Of a DNA stretch of 64,000 nt, positions 36,798-46,297 are shown piece after piece. Source of the stretch: Psychrobacter alimentarius (GTDB taxonomy: Bacteria; Pseudomonadota; Gammaproteobacteria; Pseudomonadales; Moraxellaceae). Location: contig NZ_CP014945.1 in the NCBI RefSeq assembly GCF_001606025.1, positions 2,108,001 through 2,172,000 of the forward strand, read 5' to 3'. The notes under the pieces are model-generated. The model made no database searches and was not told where the DNA came from. It worked only from the letters and a program-made list of their open reading frames with translations. Positions within the stretch are counted from its first letter, which is position 1; every line of letters starts with the position of its first letter. The translations under genes and the position numbers were made by a program.

Positions 36798-38035
36798 ATT
36801 CATCGGCAGAAATACAAGCAATTTTGGCACTAGCAGACGGTACAATTTTTCGCGGTGTGAGTATCGGCAGTCTTGGTCATCGCGTCGGTGAGGTGGTATT
36901 TAATACAGCCATGACAGGGTATCAAGAAATCCTGACTGACCCAAGTTATGCACGTCAATTGGTGACTCTCACCTACCCGCACATCGGCAACACTGGTACC
37001 AATAGCGAAGACACTGAATCTGGTAATGGTCATCAAGTGTGGGCTGACGGTCTTATCATTCGTGACGCGACCATGGTTACCTCAAATTTCCGTAATTCTG
37101 AATCGCTTGCTGATTATCTAAAGCGCAATGATACGGTCGCTATCGCTGAAATCGACACACGCCAATTGACTCGCCTACTACGCGAAAAAGGTGCTCAGAA
37201 CGGTTGTATCATGACTGCCTCAAACGGTGAGACAATCACATCAGAAGACGAGCAACAGGCCATCAAACTGGCACAAGAATTTGCTGGTTTAGAAGGTATG
37301 GACTTGGCAAAAGAATGCTGTACCAAAGACAGCTTTGAGTGGACTGCAGGTACGTGGGATTTATCAGACACCCTACTCAACCGTGATGTAGAGGGTAGCC
37401 ATGACAGCGGTACTGGCGGCTTTTTTAAACAGCTTGGTACTCATATCGACTCTAAATATAATGTCGTCGCTTATGACTTTGGTAGCAAAACCAATATCCT
37501 ACGCATGCTCGTAGACCGTGGTTGTCACGTGACTGTTGTCCCAGCACAAACGCCTATCGCAGACGTGCTCGCGATGAACCCAGATGGTATTTTCTTATCA
37601 AATGGCCCAGGCGATCCTGCGGCTTGTGATTACGCGATCGACGCCGTGCGTCACATTATTGAAGAGACTGACGTACCAACGTTTGGTATTTGCTTAGGTC
37701 ATCAGCTGATTGGTCTTGCCAGCGGGGCTAATACTATCAAGATGAAAACAGGCCATCATGGTGCCAACCATCCCGTACAAGACTTGGCAACTGGCACAGT
37801 GATGATCACCAGTCAAAACCATGGTTTTGCGGTTGATGAAGACACGCTACCTGACAATGTCAAATCTACCCATCGCTCACTATTTGACGGTACCAACCAA
37901 GGTATTGAGCTGACCAATAAGCCTGTCTTTAGCTTCCAAGGTCACCCAGAAGCCAGCCCTGGCCCACATGACTGCGCGCCATTATTTGATAAGTTTGCTG
38001 AGATGATGGAAGCGGCTAAAACTGCCCAAGCTTAA
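36794..38035 (+). CDS. carA: Carbamoyl-phosphate synthase small subunit
   Basis: The glutaminase subunit of carbamoyl-phosphate synthase, feeding ammonia to CarB for arginine and pyrimidine synthesis. The 413 residues include the N-terminal CPSase domain ([10 protein letters not shown]...[17 protein letters not shown]) and a class I amidotransferase with nucleophile C300 in [13 protein letters not shown] and the His/Glu pair H384 and E386 in [13 protein letters not shown]. The start is a TTG at 36794, six bases after GGAGG. No in-frame ATG upstream has a comparable site, and the product aligns from its first residues. E. coli carA also uses a UUG start. carB follows after 152 bases. Confidence 0.96.
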   Translation: MNSSAEIQAILALADGTIFRGVSIGSLGHRVGEVVFNTAMTGYQEILTDPSYARQLVTLTYPHIGNTGTNSEDTESGNGHQVWADGLIIRDATMVTSNFRNSESLADYLKRNDTVAIAEIDTRQLTRLLREKGAQNGCIMTASNGETITSEDEQQAIKLAQEFAGLEGMDLAKECCTKDSFEWTAGTWDLSDTLLNRDVEGSHDSGTGGFFKQLGTHIDSKYNVVAYDFGSKTNILRMLVDRGCHVTVVPAQTPIADVLAMNPDGIFLSNGPGDPAACDYAIDAVRHIIEETDVPTFGICLGHQLIGLASGANTIKMKTGHHGANHPVQDLATGTVMITSQNHGFAVDEDTLPDNVKSTHRSLFDGTNQGIELTNKPVFSFQGHPEASPGPHDCAPLFDKFAEMMEAAKTAQA

Positions 38036-38187
38036 ATGGTCGTTATAACTTGATAATAAGTCAATGCTTGAATCGCTAAAAGCGGTTTGAGCAGCACTGT
38101 AGCGAAGCATTGTAAGTACAAAACGCCACAAGCGTTATTAAAAATAAAGATTACTTAAAATATCATCAAACGAAGGTAGCTCTAACT

Positions 38188-41100
38188 ATGCCAAAACGTA
38201 CCGACATAAAAAGCATTCTTATCATTGGCGCAGGCCCCATCGTTATCGGCCAAGCGTGTGAGTTTGACTACTCAGGCGCACAGGCGTGTAAAGCACTAAA
38301 AGAAGAAGGTTACCGCGTCATCTTGGTCAACTCAAACCCTGCGACCATTATGACTGACCCTGTCATGGCAGATGCCACCTATATCGAGCCGATCACATGG
38401 CAGACGGTTGAGCAAATCATTGCCAAAGAGCGCCCCGATGCAATCCTACCAACCATGGGCGGACAAACCGCGCTCAACTGTGCATTAGACCTAGACAAAC
38501 ATGGCGTACTAACCAAGTACAACTGTGAGTTGATTGGCGCGACCAAAGACTCAATCGAGATGGCAGAAGATCGCGACTTATTTGACAAAGCGATGAAACG
38601 TATCGGTCTTGAGTGCCCACGCGCTGAAACCGCTGAGACCATGGAAGAAGCTTTTGCCACTCAAGAAAAGATGGGCTATCCCTGCATCATTCGTCCGTCA
38701 TTCACCATGGGTGGTTCAGGCGGCGGTATCGCGTACAACCGCGATGAGTTTATTGAGATTTGTGAGCGCGGTTTTGACTTATCACCAAACCATCAGCTGC
38801 TCATCGATGAATCACTAATCGGTTGGAAAGAGTACGAGATGGAAGTGGTCCGTGACAAAAACGACAACTGCATCATCATTTGTGCCATCGAGAACTTTGA
38901 CCCTATGGGCGTGCATACAGGCGACTCAATCACCGTTGCCCCAGCGCAGACATTGACCGACAAGGAATATCAAATCATGCGTAATGCCTCTTTGGCAGTA
39001 CTGCGTGAGATCGGTGTAGAAACAGGCGGCTCAAACGTACAGTTCGGTATCAACCCTGATACGGGCCGTATGGTCGTCATCGAGATGAATCCACGTGTAT
39101 CACGCTCGTCTGCCCTCGCCTCAAAAGCCACTGGCTTCCCAATTGCCAAAATCGCAGCAAAACTGGCGATTGGCTATACGCTAGATGAATTGCAAAACGA
39201 CATCACAGGCGGCAAAACGCCAGCCAGCTTCGAGCCTGCGCTTGATTATGTCGTGACCAAGATTCCTCGTTTTAACTTTGAAAAATTCCCACAAGCGGAC
39301 AACATCCTATCGACTCAGATGAAATCGGTCGGCGAAGTGATGGCGATTGGTCGTAACTTCCAAGAGTCGATGCAAAAAGCCTTACGCGGTATGGAAACAG
39401 GCGCGGATGGTTTTGATGAGCAAGTTGACTTATCAAAAGTCAGTGCTGAGAAGGCTCGTAGCGAAATTATCAATCGCTTGACGATTCCAACCCCTGATCG
39501 TATCTACTACATTGCAGACGCTTTCCGCGTTGGTATGAGCGTCGACGAGGTGTTTAAATTCACTAAGATTGACCCATGGTTCTTGGTACAAATCGAAGAC
39601 ATCGTTAAAACCGAAGCAACCGTGAAATCCTTAGGCTTTGGTGGATTGAACGAGAAAAATCTACGCAGCTTTAAGCGTAAAGGTTTGTCAGATTTGCGTT
39701 TGGCTAAATTGCTTGGCGTGTCACAAAAGCAACTACGTAAAAAGCGTTGGGATTTAAACGTCTATCCAGTGTATAAACTTGTTGATACGTGCGCCGCAGA
39801 GTTTGCCACCAGCACCGCTTATATGTACTCAACCTACGATAGCGAATGTGAAGCCAACCCAACTGACAAGAAAAAAATCATGGTTATCGGTGGCGGCCCT
39901 AACCGTATCGGTCAAGGTATTGAGTTTGATTACTGCTGTGTCCATGCAGCGCTTGCCATGCGTGAAGACGGCTATGAGACTATCATGGTCAACTGTAACC
40001 CTGAAACGGTTTCGACCGATTATGACACTTCTGACCGTCTATACTTTGAGCCAATCACATTAGAGGACGTGCTAGAGATCGTCCGTATCGAAAATCCAGA
40101 TGGTGTGATTGTCCAGTTCGGTGGTCAAACGCCTTTGAAACTTGCCCGCGCTTTAGAATCTGCTGGCGTAAAAATCATCGGTACTAGCCCTGATGCGATT
40201 GATCGCGCTGAAGACCGTGAGCGCTTTCAGCACATGATTCAGCAGCTTAATTTGACTCAGCCATCAAACGCTCTAGCCACCAGCTTAGAAGATGGATTGG
40301 TTAAAGCAAAAGATGTGGGCTATCCACTGGTTGTACGTCCATCGTATGTCCTTGGTGGTCGCGCGATGGAAATCGTCTATAACGAAGATGAACTAAGACA
40401 TTATCTACGTACCGCCGTACAAGCCTCGAATGAGGCGCCTGTCCTACTCGATCGCTTCCTAGATGACGCCATCGAAGTCGATGTGGACTGCGTATGTGAC
40501 GGTACAGATGTCGTCATCGGTGGTATCATGCAACATATCGAACAGGCAGGTGTCCACTCTGGTGACTCAGCTTGCTCACTACCGCCATACTCACTATCAG
40601 ATGAGCTGTGTGATGTCATGCGTGCACAAACCGTGGCTATGGCAAAGGAGCTTGGCGTGGTTGGCCTCATGAACGTTCAGTTCGCGGTCAAAGGTGAAAC
40701 GGTTTATATCTTAGAAGTGAACCCCCGTGCTGCCCGTACTGTCCCGTTTGTCTCTAAGTGTATTGGTACGTCATTGGCACAAATCGCCGCTCGCTGTATG
40801 GCTGGTACGTCACTGAAAGACCAAGGCTTTACCACTGAAATCGTTCCTTCATTTTACGCGGTTAAAGAAGCGGTATTCCCATTTGCTAAGTTCCCTGGTG
40901 TCGATCCAATCTTGAGTCCTGAGATGAAATCAACGGGTGAAGTAATGGGCGTGGGTAAGACTTTTGGCGAAGCATTTTACAAAGCCATCATCGGTAGTAA
41001 TGAGCGCTTGCCAGGTCTGCCTACTGAGGGCGAGAATAAGACCGTCTTTATCTCAGTTCGTGATAGCGATAAAGCACAAATCGCTCCTATCGCTCGTCAA

Positions 41101-41451
41101 CTTGTAGACTTCGGTTTCAATATCGTATCGACCACAGGAACGCAAAAGGTACTGAGCGATGCTGGTATTGAGTGTAAGCAAATCAACAAAGTTACTGAAG
41201 GCCGCCCTCATATCGTTGATGCCTTGAAAAACGGTAAGATTGACCTTATTATCAATACGACTGAAGGTAAGCAGGCGCAAGAGGATTCATTCTCTATTCG
41301 TCGTAGTGCCTTACAAGGTAAAGTCTTTTATGTCACCACGTTAGGTGCAGCAGATGCAGTTTGTAAATCTTATGCGATTGACTTGCCATTTGAAGTCTAT
41401 AAGTTGCAAGATTTACATGAACAAGCAAAGACTATTGACGTGACTGAATAA
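38188..41451 (+). CDS. carB: Carbamoyl-phosphate synthase large subunit
   Basis: Synthesises carbamoyl phosphate from bicarbonate, ammonia and two ATP. The 1087-residue protein has two homologous halves, each with a pre-ATP-grasp segment ([36 protein letters not shown]) and an ATP-grasp domain ([36 protein letters not shown]), the oligomerisation domain between them, and the C-terminal MGS-like allosteric domain from about residue 945 ([20 protein letters not shown]). The extra internal Lys/Asp-rich residues make it slightly longer than the E. coli protein (1073). It forms an operon with carA and is followed by a strong terminator. Confidence 0.97.
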   Translation: MPKRTDIKSILIIGAGPIVIGQACEFDYSGAQACKALKEEGYRVILVNSNPATIMTDPVMADATYIEPITWQTVEQIIAKERPDAILPTMGGQTALNCALDLDKHGVLTKYNCELIGATKDSIEMAEDRDLFDKAMKRIGLECPRAETAETMEEAFATQEKMGYPCIIRPSFTMGGSGGGIAYNRDEFIEICERGFDLSPNHQLLIDESLIGWKEYEMEVVRDKNDNCIIICAIENFDPMGVHTGDSITVAPAQTLTDKEYQIMRNASLAVLREIGVETGGSNVQFGINPDTGRMVVIEMNPRVSRSSALASKATGFPIAKIAAKLAIGYTLDELQNDITGGKTPASFEPALDYVVTKIPRFNFEKFPQADNILSTQMKSVGEVMAIGRNFQESMQKALRGMETGADGFDEQVDLSKVSAEKARSEIINRLTIPTPDRIYYIADAFRVGMSVDEVFKFTKIDPWFLVQIEDIVKTEATVKSLGFGGLNEKNLRSFKRKGLSDLRLAKLLGVSQKQLRKKRWDLNVYPVYKLVDTCAAEFATSTAYMYSTYDSECEANPTDKKKIMVIGGGPNRIGQGIEFDYCCVHAALAMREDGYETIMVNCNPETVSTDYDTSDRLYFEPITLEDVLEIVRIENPDGVIVQFGGQTPLKLARALESAGVKIIGTSPDAIDRAEDRERFQHMIQQLNLTQPSNALATSLEDGLVKAKDVGYPLVVRPSYVLGGRAMEIVYNEDELRHYLRTAVQASNEAPVLLDRFLDDAIEVDVDCVCDGTDVVIGGIMQHIEQAGVHSGDSACSLPPYSLSDELCDVMRAQTVAMAKELGVVGLMNVQFAVKGETVYILEVNPRAARTVPFVSKCIGTSLAQIAARCMAGTSLKDQGFTTEIVPSFYAVKEAVFPFAKFPGVDPILSPEMKSTGEVMGVGKTFGEAFYKAIIGSNERLPGLPTEGENKTVFISVRDSDKAQIAPIARQLVDFGFNIVSTTGTQKVLSDAGIECKQINKVTEGRPHIVDALKNGKIDLIINTTEGKQAQEDSFSIRRSALQGKVFYVTTLGAADAVCKSYAIDLPFEVYKLQDLHEQAKTIDVTE

Positions 41452-41569
41452 TTTCAGTAGATTAAGCATAACCGCTAAGCTTATACAAAAGCTTAGCCAA
41501 GACTTGTTATTGATTATTCTGTGACAATCGTACGTTAAAAAAACAATATCTTTAAAGAGTCAAACCTAC

Positions 41570-41604
41570 AAAAGCATAGTGGCTGAACTGCGACTATGCT
41601 TTTT
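41570..41604 (+). terminator. Intrinsic terminator of carAB
   Basis: AAAAGCATAGT (41570-41580) pairs with ACTATGCTTTT (41593-41603) and runs into T5. A second hairpin without a T-run, GCTAAGCTT/AAGCTTAGC at 41474-41497, precedes it. The remaining part of the 41452-41795 gap is the greA leader. Confidence 0.85.
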
Positions 41605-41745
41605 ATTACGTAAGGTTCAGTGCGCTTGGTACTGTCAGTTTGCTTGGTACTAAGAGTAAATGTGCTAATACATAATAGCCCGTTTACTGATGACACCATC
41701 TGAACCCCACTCTTTTTATATTTCATACTCATTGCAACAACATTG

Positions 41746-41770
41746 ACACCATCTCCTTATGAGGTGGTGT
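41746..41770 (+). promoter_or_regulatory. Hairpin in the greA leader
   Basis: ACACCATCTC (41746-41755) pairs with GAGGTGGTGT (41761-41770) around a 5-base loop, with one G-U pair. It ends 25 bases before the greA start. An identical 11-base segment TGACACCATCT occurs at 41691-41701 and 41744-41754, so two alternative left arms exist for the same right arm. There is no T-run after the hairpin. Confidence 0.5.
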
Positions 41771-41795
41771 GGTGTTATTGGTTTAAGGAAAAAAC

Positions 41796-42272
41796 ATGCA
41801 ACGTTATCCCATGACTCCGCAAGGACATGCGGCTTTAGAAGCCGAATTAAAACAGTTAAAAAGTGTCGACCGTCCACGCATCACAGCTTCCATTGCTGAG
41901 GCCCGTGAACACGGCGATTTAAAAGAAAACGCTGAATATCATGCTGCTCGTGAGCAACAAGGCTTTTGTGAAGCACGTATTCGTGATATCGAAGCAAAAC
42001 TTGGTGGTGCTCAGGTCATCGATCCTTCAACGTTACCAAAAGAAGGTCGTATCGTGTTTGGCGTCAGCGTCGTGATCGAAAACATGGACACTGAAGAAGA
42101 AAAACAGTACAAAATCGTTGGTGACGATGAAGCCGACTTCAAAGCTGGCAAAATCTCAGTCAACTCACCAATTGCTCGTGGCCTTATCGGTAAGTTTGAA
42201 GGTGATGAAGTACGTATCGAAACCCCTAAAGGTGTGGTTGAATACGAAGTAATGAAAGTTATCTACGATTGA
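41796..42272 (+). CDS. greA: Transcription elongation factor GreA
   Basis: Binds the RNA polymerase secondary channel and stimulates cleavage of backtracked RNA. The 158 residues match E. coli GreA. The N-terminal coiled coil ([38 protein letters not shown]) holds the catalytic acidic residues of the tip (GDLKENAEY), and the C-terminal FKBP-like domain ends [16 protein letters not shown] lies 9 bases before the ATG. In many proteobacteria greA follows carB, as here. A hairpin in the leader may regulate it. Confidence 0.97.
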   Translation: MQRYPMTPQGHAALEAELKQLKSVDRPRITASIAEAREHGDLKENAEYHAAREQQGFCEARIRDIEAKLGGAQVIDPSTLPKEGRIVFGVSVVIENMDTEEEKQYKIVGDDEADFKAGKISVNSPIARGLIGKFEGDEVRIETPKGVVEYEVMKVIYD

Positions 42273-42538
42273 TTTTGTGCTTATCGTGCCTTTATAAAAA
42301 CATGCTTTGATAGAAGCTCTATATTAAAGCAGACGAAACAGCAGCTCATCTAGCTAATAGGCAAATAACATCATTTAAACCGTCATTATATATAAAATAG
42401 CAGTTACACAATGCTGCTTTTCTACTCAATTTGTTTTGGCGCATAATTGCTTGAGTATGGATATTTATGCCATTTGGTATAACTTCTAATCGAAAATAAT
42501 GATGGTTTGATAGTTAATATTGACTGTCGTCAGTACCG

Positions 42539-42588
42539 AAACCCTTGTTATTTGGCATACTCTGTTGTGTCATTTAACAAGGGTTTTT
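42539..42588 (+). terminator. Intrinsic terminator upstream of the secreted-protein gene (end of the greA unit)
   Basis: A perfect 12-bp stem, AAACCCTTGTTA (42539-42550) and TAACAAGGGTTT (42575-42586), with a 24-base loop and a T5 run. It lies 267 bases after greA. The 42273-42538 part of the gap shows no ORF. Confidence 0.75.
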
Positions 42589-42645
42589 CTTGTCTATACA
42601 TTATTTATTGCTGTTTCATTTACCGTTATTTTAAAGGAGCCTTTT

Positions 42646-43503
42646 ATGAGCATAAATTTTGATACATCATTAACCACAGTGGTCTCGGCCATTATGGCGG
42701 GTGCCGTACTGACGGTATCAGTGGCACATGCTGCGCCTGAAATCGCCATTAGCTCGCCTGCTGGTGGTAGTACGACTGTCGTTGAACAATACTCAGACGG
42801 TAAGACGGCAACCATCACTGCGACACCAAATGGTATTACCATGCAGGATGGTATGCCTTATGCCGTCACTCAAGTGACAACGGTTCCGCGATATGTTGTC
42901 CGTCAAGCTGGCAATAACAGTACGGTTGTGACTCAAGGTAGCACCACGGTTACCAGCGTGCCTGTCAGCAACCAAGTGACCAATACTGTCTCCAACGTGG
43001 ACGTTATCACTACGCCCGTCAGTACCGTGACACAAGTAACGCCTGTCACAACAGCGACGCAGCTACCCGTGACCAGCCAGATAACCACAACGTCATTAGA
43101 TGCTCTACGACTTACCCCGACATTTAGTACGCCTGATATCGTCAATGCCCAAACCAAAGTCATGAAGATCCTAAAAAACAGTGCTGGACGTGACGTCGCA
43201 GTCCCTGCCAATCACATAGCGCCCGGCGACATTATCGAATACCACACCACTTATACCAATACCACAGCCCAACCAGTCAACGATATCAATGCGATGGTAT
43301 CTCTACCAAGCGGCGTGCAACTGGTATCATTGAATAGTTCGATACCAACGCTTGCAACCACAGGCGGCGGTAGCTATCAAACCATTCAACAAGTCGGTAA
43401 CACGACCGTTATTCAAGAAAATTACTCAGGTCTTAAGTGGAACTTAGTGAACCTGAATCCCAATGCTGCTCAAACTGTGGTGATACGCGCCAAAGTTCAG
43501 TAA
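42646..43503 (+). CDS. Secreted Thr/Val-rich protein with DUF11-like C-terminal domain
   Basis: A 285-residue exported protein. The signal peptide (MSINFDTSLTTVVSAIMAGA...VAHAAPE) is cleaved after AHA. Residues about 30-175 are strongly enriched in Thr, Val, Ser and Gln with short irregular repeats (VTQVTPVTTATQLPVTSQIT). The C-terminal 100 residues resemble a DUF11/CARDB-like beta-sandwich repeat (AVPANHIAPGDIIEYHTTYT, then VSLPSGVQLV and LKWNLVNLNPNAAQTVVIRA). The function is unknown; a surface-associated or adhesive role is a guess. AAAGGAG precedes the ATG at 42646; the open frame extends further upstream without a ribosome site. Confidence 0.78.
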   Translation: MSINFDTSLTTVVSAIMAGAVLTVSVAHAAPEIAISSPAGGSTTVVEQYSDGKTATITATPNGITMQDGMPYAVTQVTTVPRYVVRQAGNNSTVVTQGSTTVTSVPVSNQVTNTVSNVDVITTPVSTVTQVTPVTTATQLPVTSQITTTSLDALRLTPTFSTPDIVNAQTKVMKILKNSAGRDVAVPANHIAPGDIIEYHTTYTNTTAQPVNDINAMVSLPSGVQLVSLNSSIPTLATTGGGSYQTIQQVGNTTVIQENYSGLKWNLVNLNPNAAQTVVIRAKVQ

Positions 43504-43562
43504 GATCTAATAGATAAATCCAGCTTTGAAATATTAAGCAATGACTCAGTAATACTCGGTAT

Positions 43563-43612
43563 AAAAGGCTTCGTCCGCTAAATTAACTAATAGCGGGCAA
43601 CGCCTTTTTTTG
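43563..43612 (+). terminator. Intrinsic terminator of the secreted-protein gene
   Basis: AAAAGGC (43563-43569) pairs with GCCTTTT (43602-43608), enclosing a CCGCTA/TAGCGG stem, and is followed by a T7 tract. The rest of 43504-43809 is AT-rich with no ORF and should contain the radical SAM gene promoter. Confidence 0.78.
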
Positions 43613-43809
43613 TTCTCTGACAATAAGTTTCAATGTTTAATAACGACTGTTTATCATTTGGTAAAGCGCTGCTTTTACTGTTTATAAACTGTACTTTAAA
43701 AAACGACACTAAATGTCGTGTTGTTTTTAATCTTTTCCTATAAATACAATAACTTAACGTCAATCTTGCTAAAATAGTCTTTCATTAATACATTGGTAAA
43801 TACCCACTT

Positions 43810-45078
43810 ATGGCAGCTATCAATTATGAAAGACTACAGGGCAAGCTCAATATTTTAGCAGACGCGGCTAAATATGATGTTTCTTGCTCTTCCTCGGCTG
43901 GTACGCGAAAAAACCAAGGTGGCGGACTTGGTGATGCCTCAGCAACTGGCATTTGTCACAGCTATACCGAAGATGGTCGCTGCGTCAGTTTGCTAAAGAT
44001 TCTTTTGACCAATCATTGTATTTATGATTGTGCTTACTGTACTTCCAGAAAAAGCAATGACACGCCACGTGCCGCTTTTAGTGTGGAAGAAGTGGTTGAT
44101 TTGACCATGCAATTTTATCGTCGTAATTACATCGAAGGGTTATTTTTAAGCTCAGGTATTTTTAAAAGCGGCGATTATACGATGGAGCGATTGGTTGAAG
44201 TTGCCAAGATATTGCGTACCCGCGAGCGTTTTAACGGTTATATTCACTTAAAAACCATTCCGGGTGCGTCAAAAGAGTTGTTGCTAGAGGCAGGACTATA
44301 CGCCGATCGTCTAAGCGTGAATATTGAAATCCCAACCAAGTCAGGGCTGGCTCTGCTCGCACCAGAAAAATCACATGAGCAATTGAAAGCACCGATGGAG
44401 ACAGTAAAAGAAGAGATTATTACTATTCGTGAGAGCCGTAAAACGCATAAAAAAGCACCGAAATTCACGCCAGCAGGTCAAACCAGCCAGATGATCGTTG
44501 GGGCAAGTAATGAGACAGACTTGCAGGTGATTCAACTATCCAGTCACTTTTACAAAACGTATGATCTAAAGCGTGTCTACTATTCTGGTTACGTACCCAT
44601 GCTGTCTGATAATCGTCTGCCAGCGATTGGTACGCCCGTGCCAATGGTACGCGAGAACCGTCTCTATCAGGCAGATTGGTTGATGCGTTTCTATGGGTTT
44701 GGTGCGCATGAGATTCTAGAACCCGAGTCGCCATTCTTAGATTTGGACTGTGATCCAAAACTGGCTTGGGCAATACGCCATCGTGAGCATTTCCCAGTCA
44801 ATATTCAAACCGCGACTTATGAGATGATCGTGCGGATACCCGGTATTGGTACTAAAACGGCCAAAAAAATCATCAAGGCACGTAAGTTTAATCAACTGAC
44901 TTTATATCATCTAAAAAAGATGGGCGCCGCGGTCAATCGTGCCAAATACTTTATTGCCACCACAGGTAAAAACGAGCATTTAGCACATTTGACGCGAGAT
45001 AACTTTCGTCAATACGTATTGGCGCAAACGCAAACCAAGTTTAAAGATCAGCGTAGCGGTCAGTTGGTGTTGTTTTAA
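43810..45078 (+). CDS. Putative DNA modification/repair radical SAM protein
   Basis: A 422-residue radical S-adenosylmethionine enzyme of the family annotated as putative DNA modification/repair protein (TIGR03916-type). The cluster motif is C-x3-C-x2-C in LTNHCIYDCAYCTSRK. Further blocks are EGLFLSSGIFKSGDYTMERL and GYIHLKTIPGASKELLLEAG. The C-terminus has a helix-hairpin-helix (IVRIPGIGTKTAKKIIKAR), which implies DNA binding. Its partner, the TIGR03915/DUF4130 gene, lies 203 bases downstream in the same direction. In other genomes the partner is often fused to a uracil-DNA-glycosylase-like domain. The reaction is not known. Confidence 0.9.
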   Translation: MAAINYERLQGKLNILADAAKYDVSCSSSAGTRKNQGGGLGDASATGICHSYTEDGRCVSLLKILLTNHCIYDCAYCTSRKSNDTPRAAFSVEEVVDLTMQFYRRNYIEGLFLSSGIFKSGDYTMERLVEVAKILRTRERFNGYIHLKTIPGASKELLLEAGLYADRLSVNIEIPTKSGLALLAPEKSHEQLKAPMETVKEEIITIRESRKTHKKAPKFTPAGQTSQMIVGASNETDLQVIQLSSHFYKTYDLKRVYYSGYVPMLSDNRLPAIGTPVPMVRENRLYQADWLMRFYGFGAHEILEPESPFLDLDCDPKLAWAIRHREHFPVNIQTATYEMIVRIPGIGTKTAKKIIKARKFNQLTLYHLKKMGAAVNRAKYFIATTGKNEHLAHLTRDNFRQYVLAQTQTKFKDQRSGQLVLF

Positions 45079-45117
45079 ATATCACAAGATCACTCTAAAA
45101 CCCCATATATAGCCAGC

Positions 45118-45188
45118 GCTACTGGTAATATTTTTTGTAGCCTCTGTCACGCTATGCGAACAGCAAGCAAGAAAAATATTGCAGTAGC
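45118..45188. repeat. Dispersed intergenic palindromic repeat, copy D
   Basis: Arms GCTACTGGTAATATTTTT (45118-45135) and AAAAATATTGCAGTAGC (to 45188) pair with one or two mismatches. The core is GTAGCCTCTGTCACGCTATG, then CGAACAGCAAGCAAGAA. The inner part (CACGCTATGCGAACAG) differs from the other copies. It lies between the radical SAM and DUF4130 genes. Confidence 0.78.
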
Positions 45189-45280
45189 ACCTGAGACCAT
45201 ACTCTGTATTTTAAATACGCTATCAAAATGTCGCTTTTAAGATAAGCCACAATATCCCTACCGTCATTTTAGGATAAAAA

Positions 45281-46153
45281 ATGTCGCAACTTACTCTCGA
45301 TACCTCTTATCCCATCGGTCAGTTAACGCCCAGTATCGTGCTCTATGAGCCAAGTTTTGAAGGGTGGCTTAGTGCTGTTTTTTATGTCTACGAACACAGA
45401 TTACAGCACGAGCCAGCATTGCAACTGTTCGCTCAAGATGACTATGCGCCTTCCTTGATTGCTCAAGCAGTGAGCGTTCACAAAGATGAAGACAAAGCGG
45501 AGCGCGTATTAATAAAGCTGAATAAGCTTTTGGGCCGCTCAGGTATGCGCAATGTCTTATGGGGGTTTTTGTCCGAAAAAAACAATATCGGTACAACTTT
45601 GTTTCATGTGATTAAATATGCGATTGACTACCCTACTCGTCAGATTATGCAAGATGTAGGCAATTTAGAAGTGCTTGAATTGGTACAGACCGTAAAATCT
45701 GTAGGGCGTGAAAAGCATCGTATGGAAGCATTCGTGCGGTTTGAGCACACCACTGATGACATTTACTTTGCGCGTGTCGCACCTGATTTTAATGTCTTGC
45801 CTCTGATTGGTGAGCATTTTCGTCAGCGTTACCAAGATCAGCACTGGGCCATTTACGATCTGACACGCGGTTATGGCATTTATTATGACAAAAGTAACAG
45901 CACACCCTCCCAGCCTGCAGAACTGCAAACCATCACTGACCTTGATGATGCGGTGCTGCGCAATCCTGCTAGCATTCATAGTGATGATGAGCAGCGTTAT
46001 CAAAAATTTTGGCAAGGCTACTTTACCAATGTCAATATTAAGGAGCGTAAGAACCCACGGTTGCATAAGCAATATTTACCGCAGCGCTATTGGAAATACT
46101 TAAGTGAAAAACAGGTCGTACCCAACGCTGAGCATCTGACAAAACGCCGTTAG
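45281..46153 (+). CDS. DUF4130 / TIGR03915-type putative DNA repair protein
   Basis: A 290-residue protein of the family that nearly always accompanies the radical SAM protein at 43810. The N-terminal block LYEPSFEGWLSAVFYVYEHR and the middle MEAFVRFEHTTDDIYFARVAPDFNVLPLI, then HFRQRYQDQHWAIYDLTRGYGIYYD, are characteristic. The C-terminus (QRYQKFWQGYFTNVNIKERK, PQRYWKYL) is the conserved end of this family. No uracil-DNA-glycosylase domain is fused here, unlike in some genomes. The two genes are probably a functional unit, though the intervening repeat might separate their transcription. Biochemical role undetermined. Confidence 0.88.
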   Translation: MSQLTLDTSYPIGQLTPSIVLYEPSFEGWLSAVFYVYEHRLQHEPALQLFAQDDYAPSLIAQAVSVHKDEDKAERVLIKLNKLLGRSGMRNVLWGFLSEKNNIGTTLFHVIKYAIDYPTRQIMQDVGNLEVLELVQTVKSVGREKHRMEAFVRFEHTTDDIYFARVAPDFNVLPLIGEHFRQRYQDQHWAIYDLTRGYGIYYDKSNSTPSQPAELQTITDLDDAVLRNPASIHSDDEQRYQKFWQGYFTNVNIKERKNPRLHKQYLPQRYWKYLSEKQVVPNAEHLTKRR

Positions 46154-46297
46154 GGGCTTTGAGGATTTTGACTATATTTTTGTAGTCGTTTTTAGCCATT
46201 CACCATTTGACCTTATCTTTTATCTTGATGGTTGAGTTTTGACTATTTTTAACTGACAATAGCAGCTTCATATCATTAACCAGTGACCCACGCTATT

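Noticed and set aside
4622..45188. The dispersed palindromes considered as ordinary terminators only
   Set aside because: The conserved core is far longer than a terminator stem, no T-run follows consistently, and similar sequence also flanks the arms.
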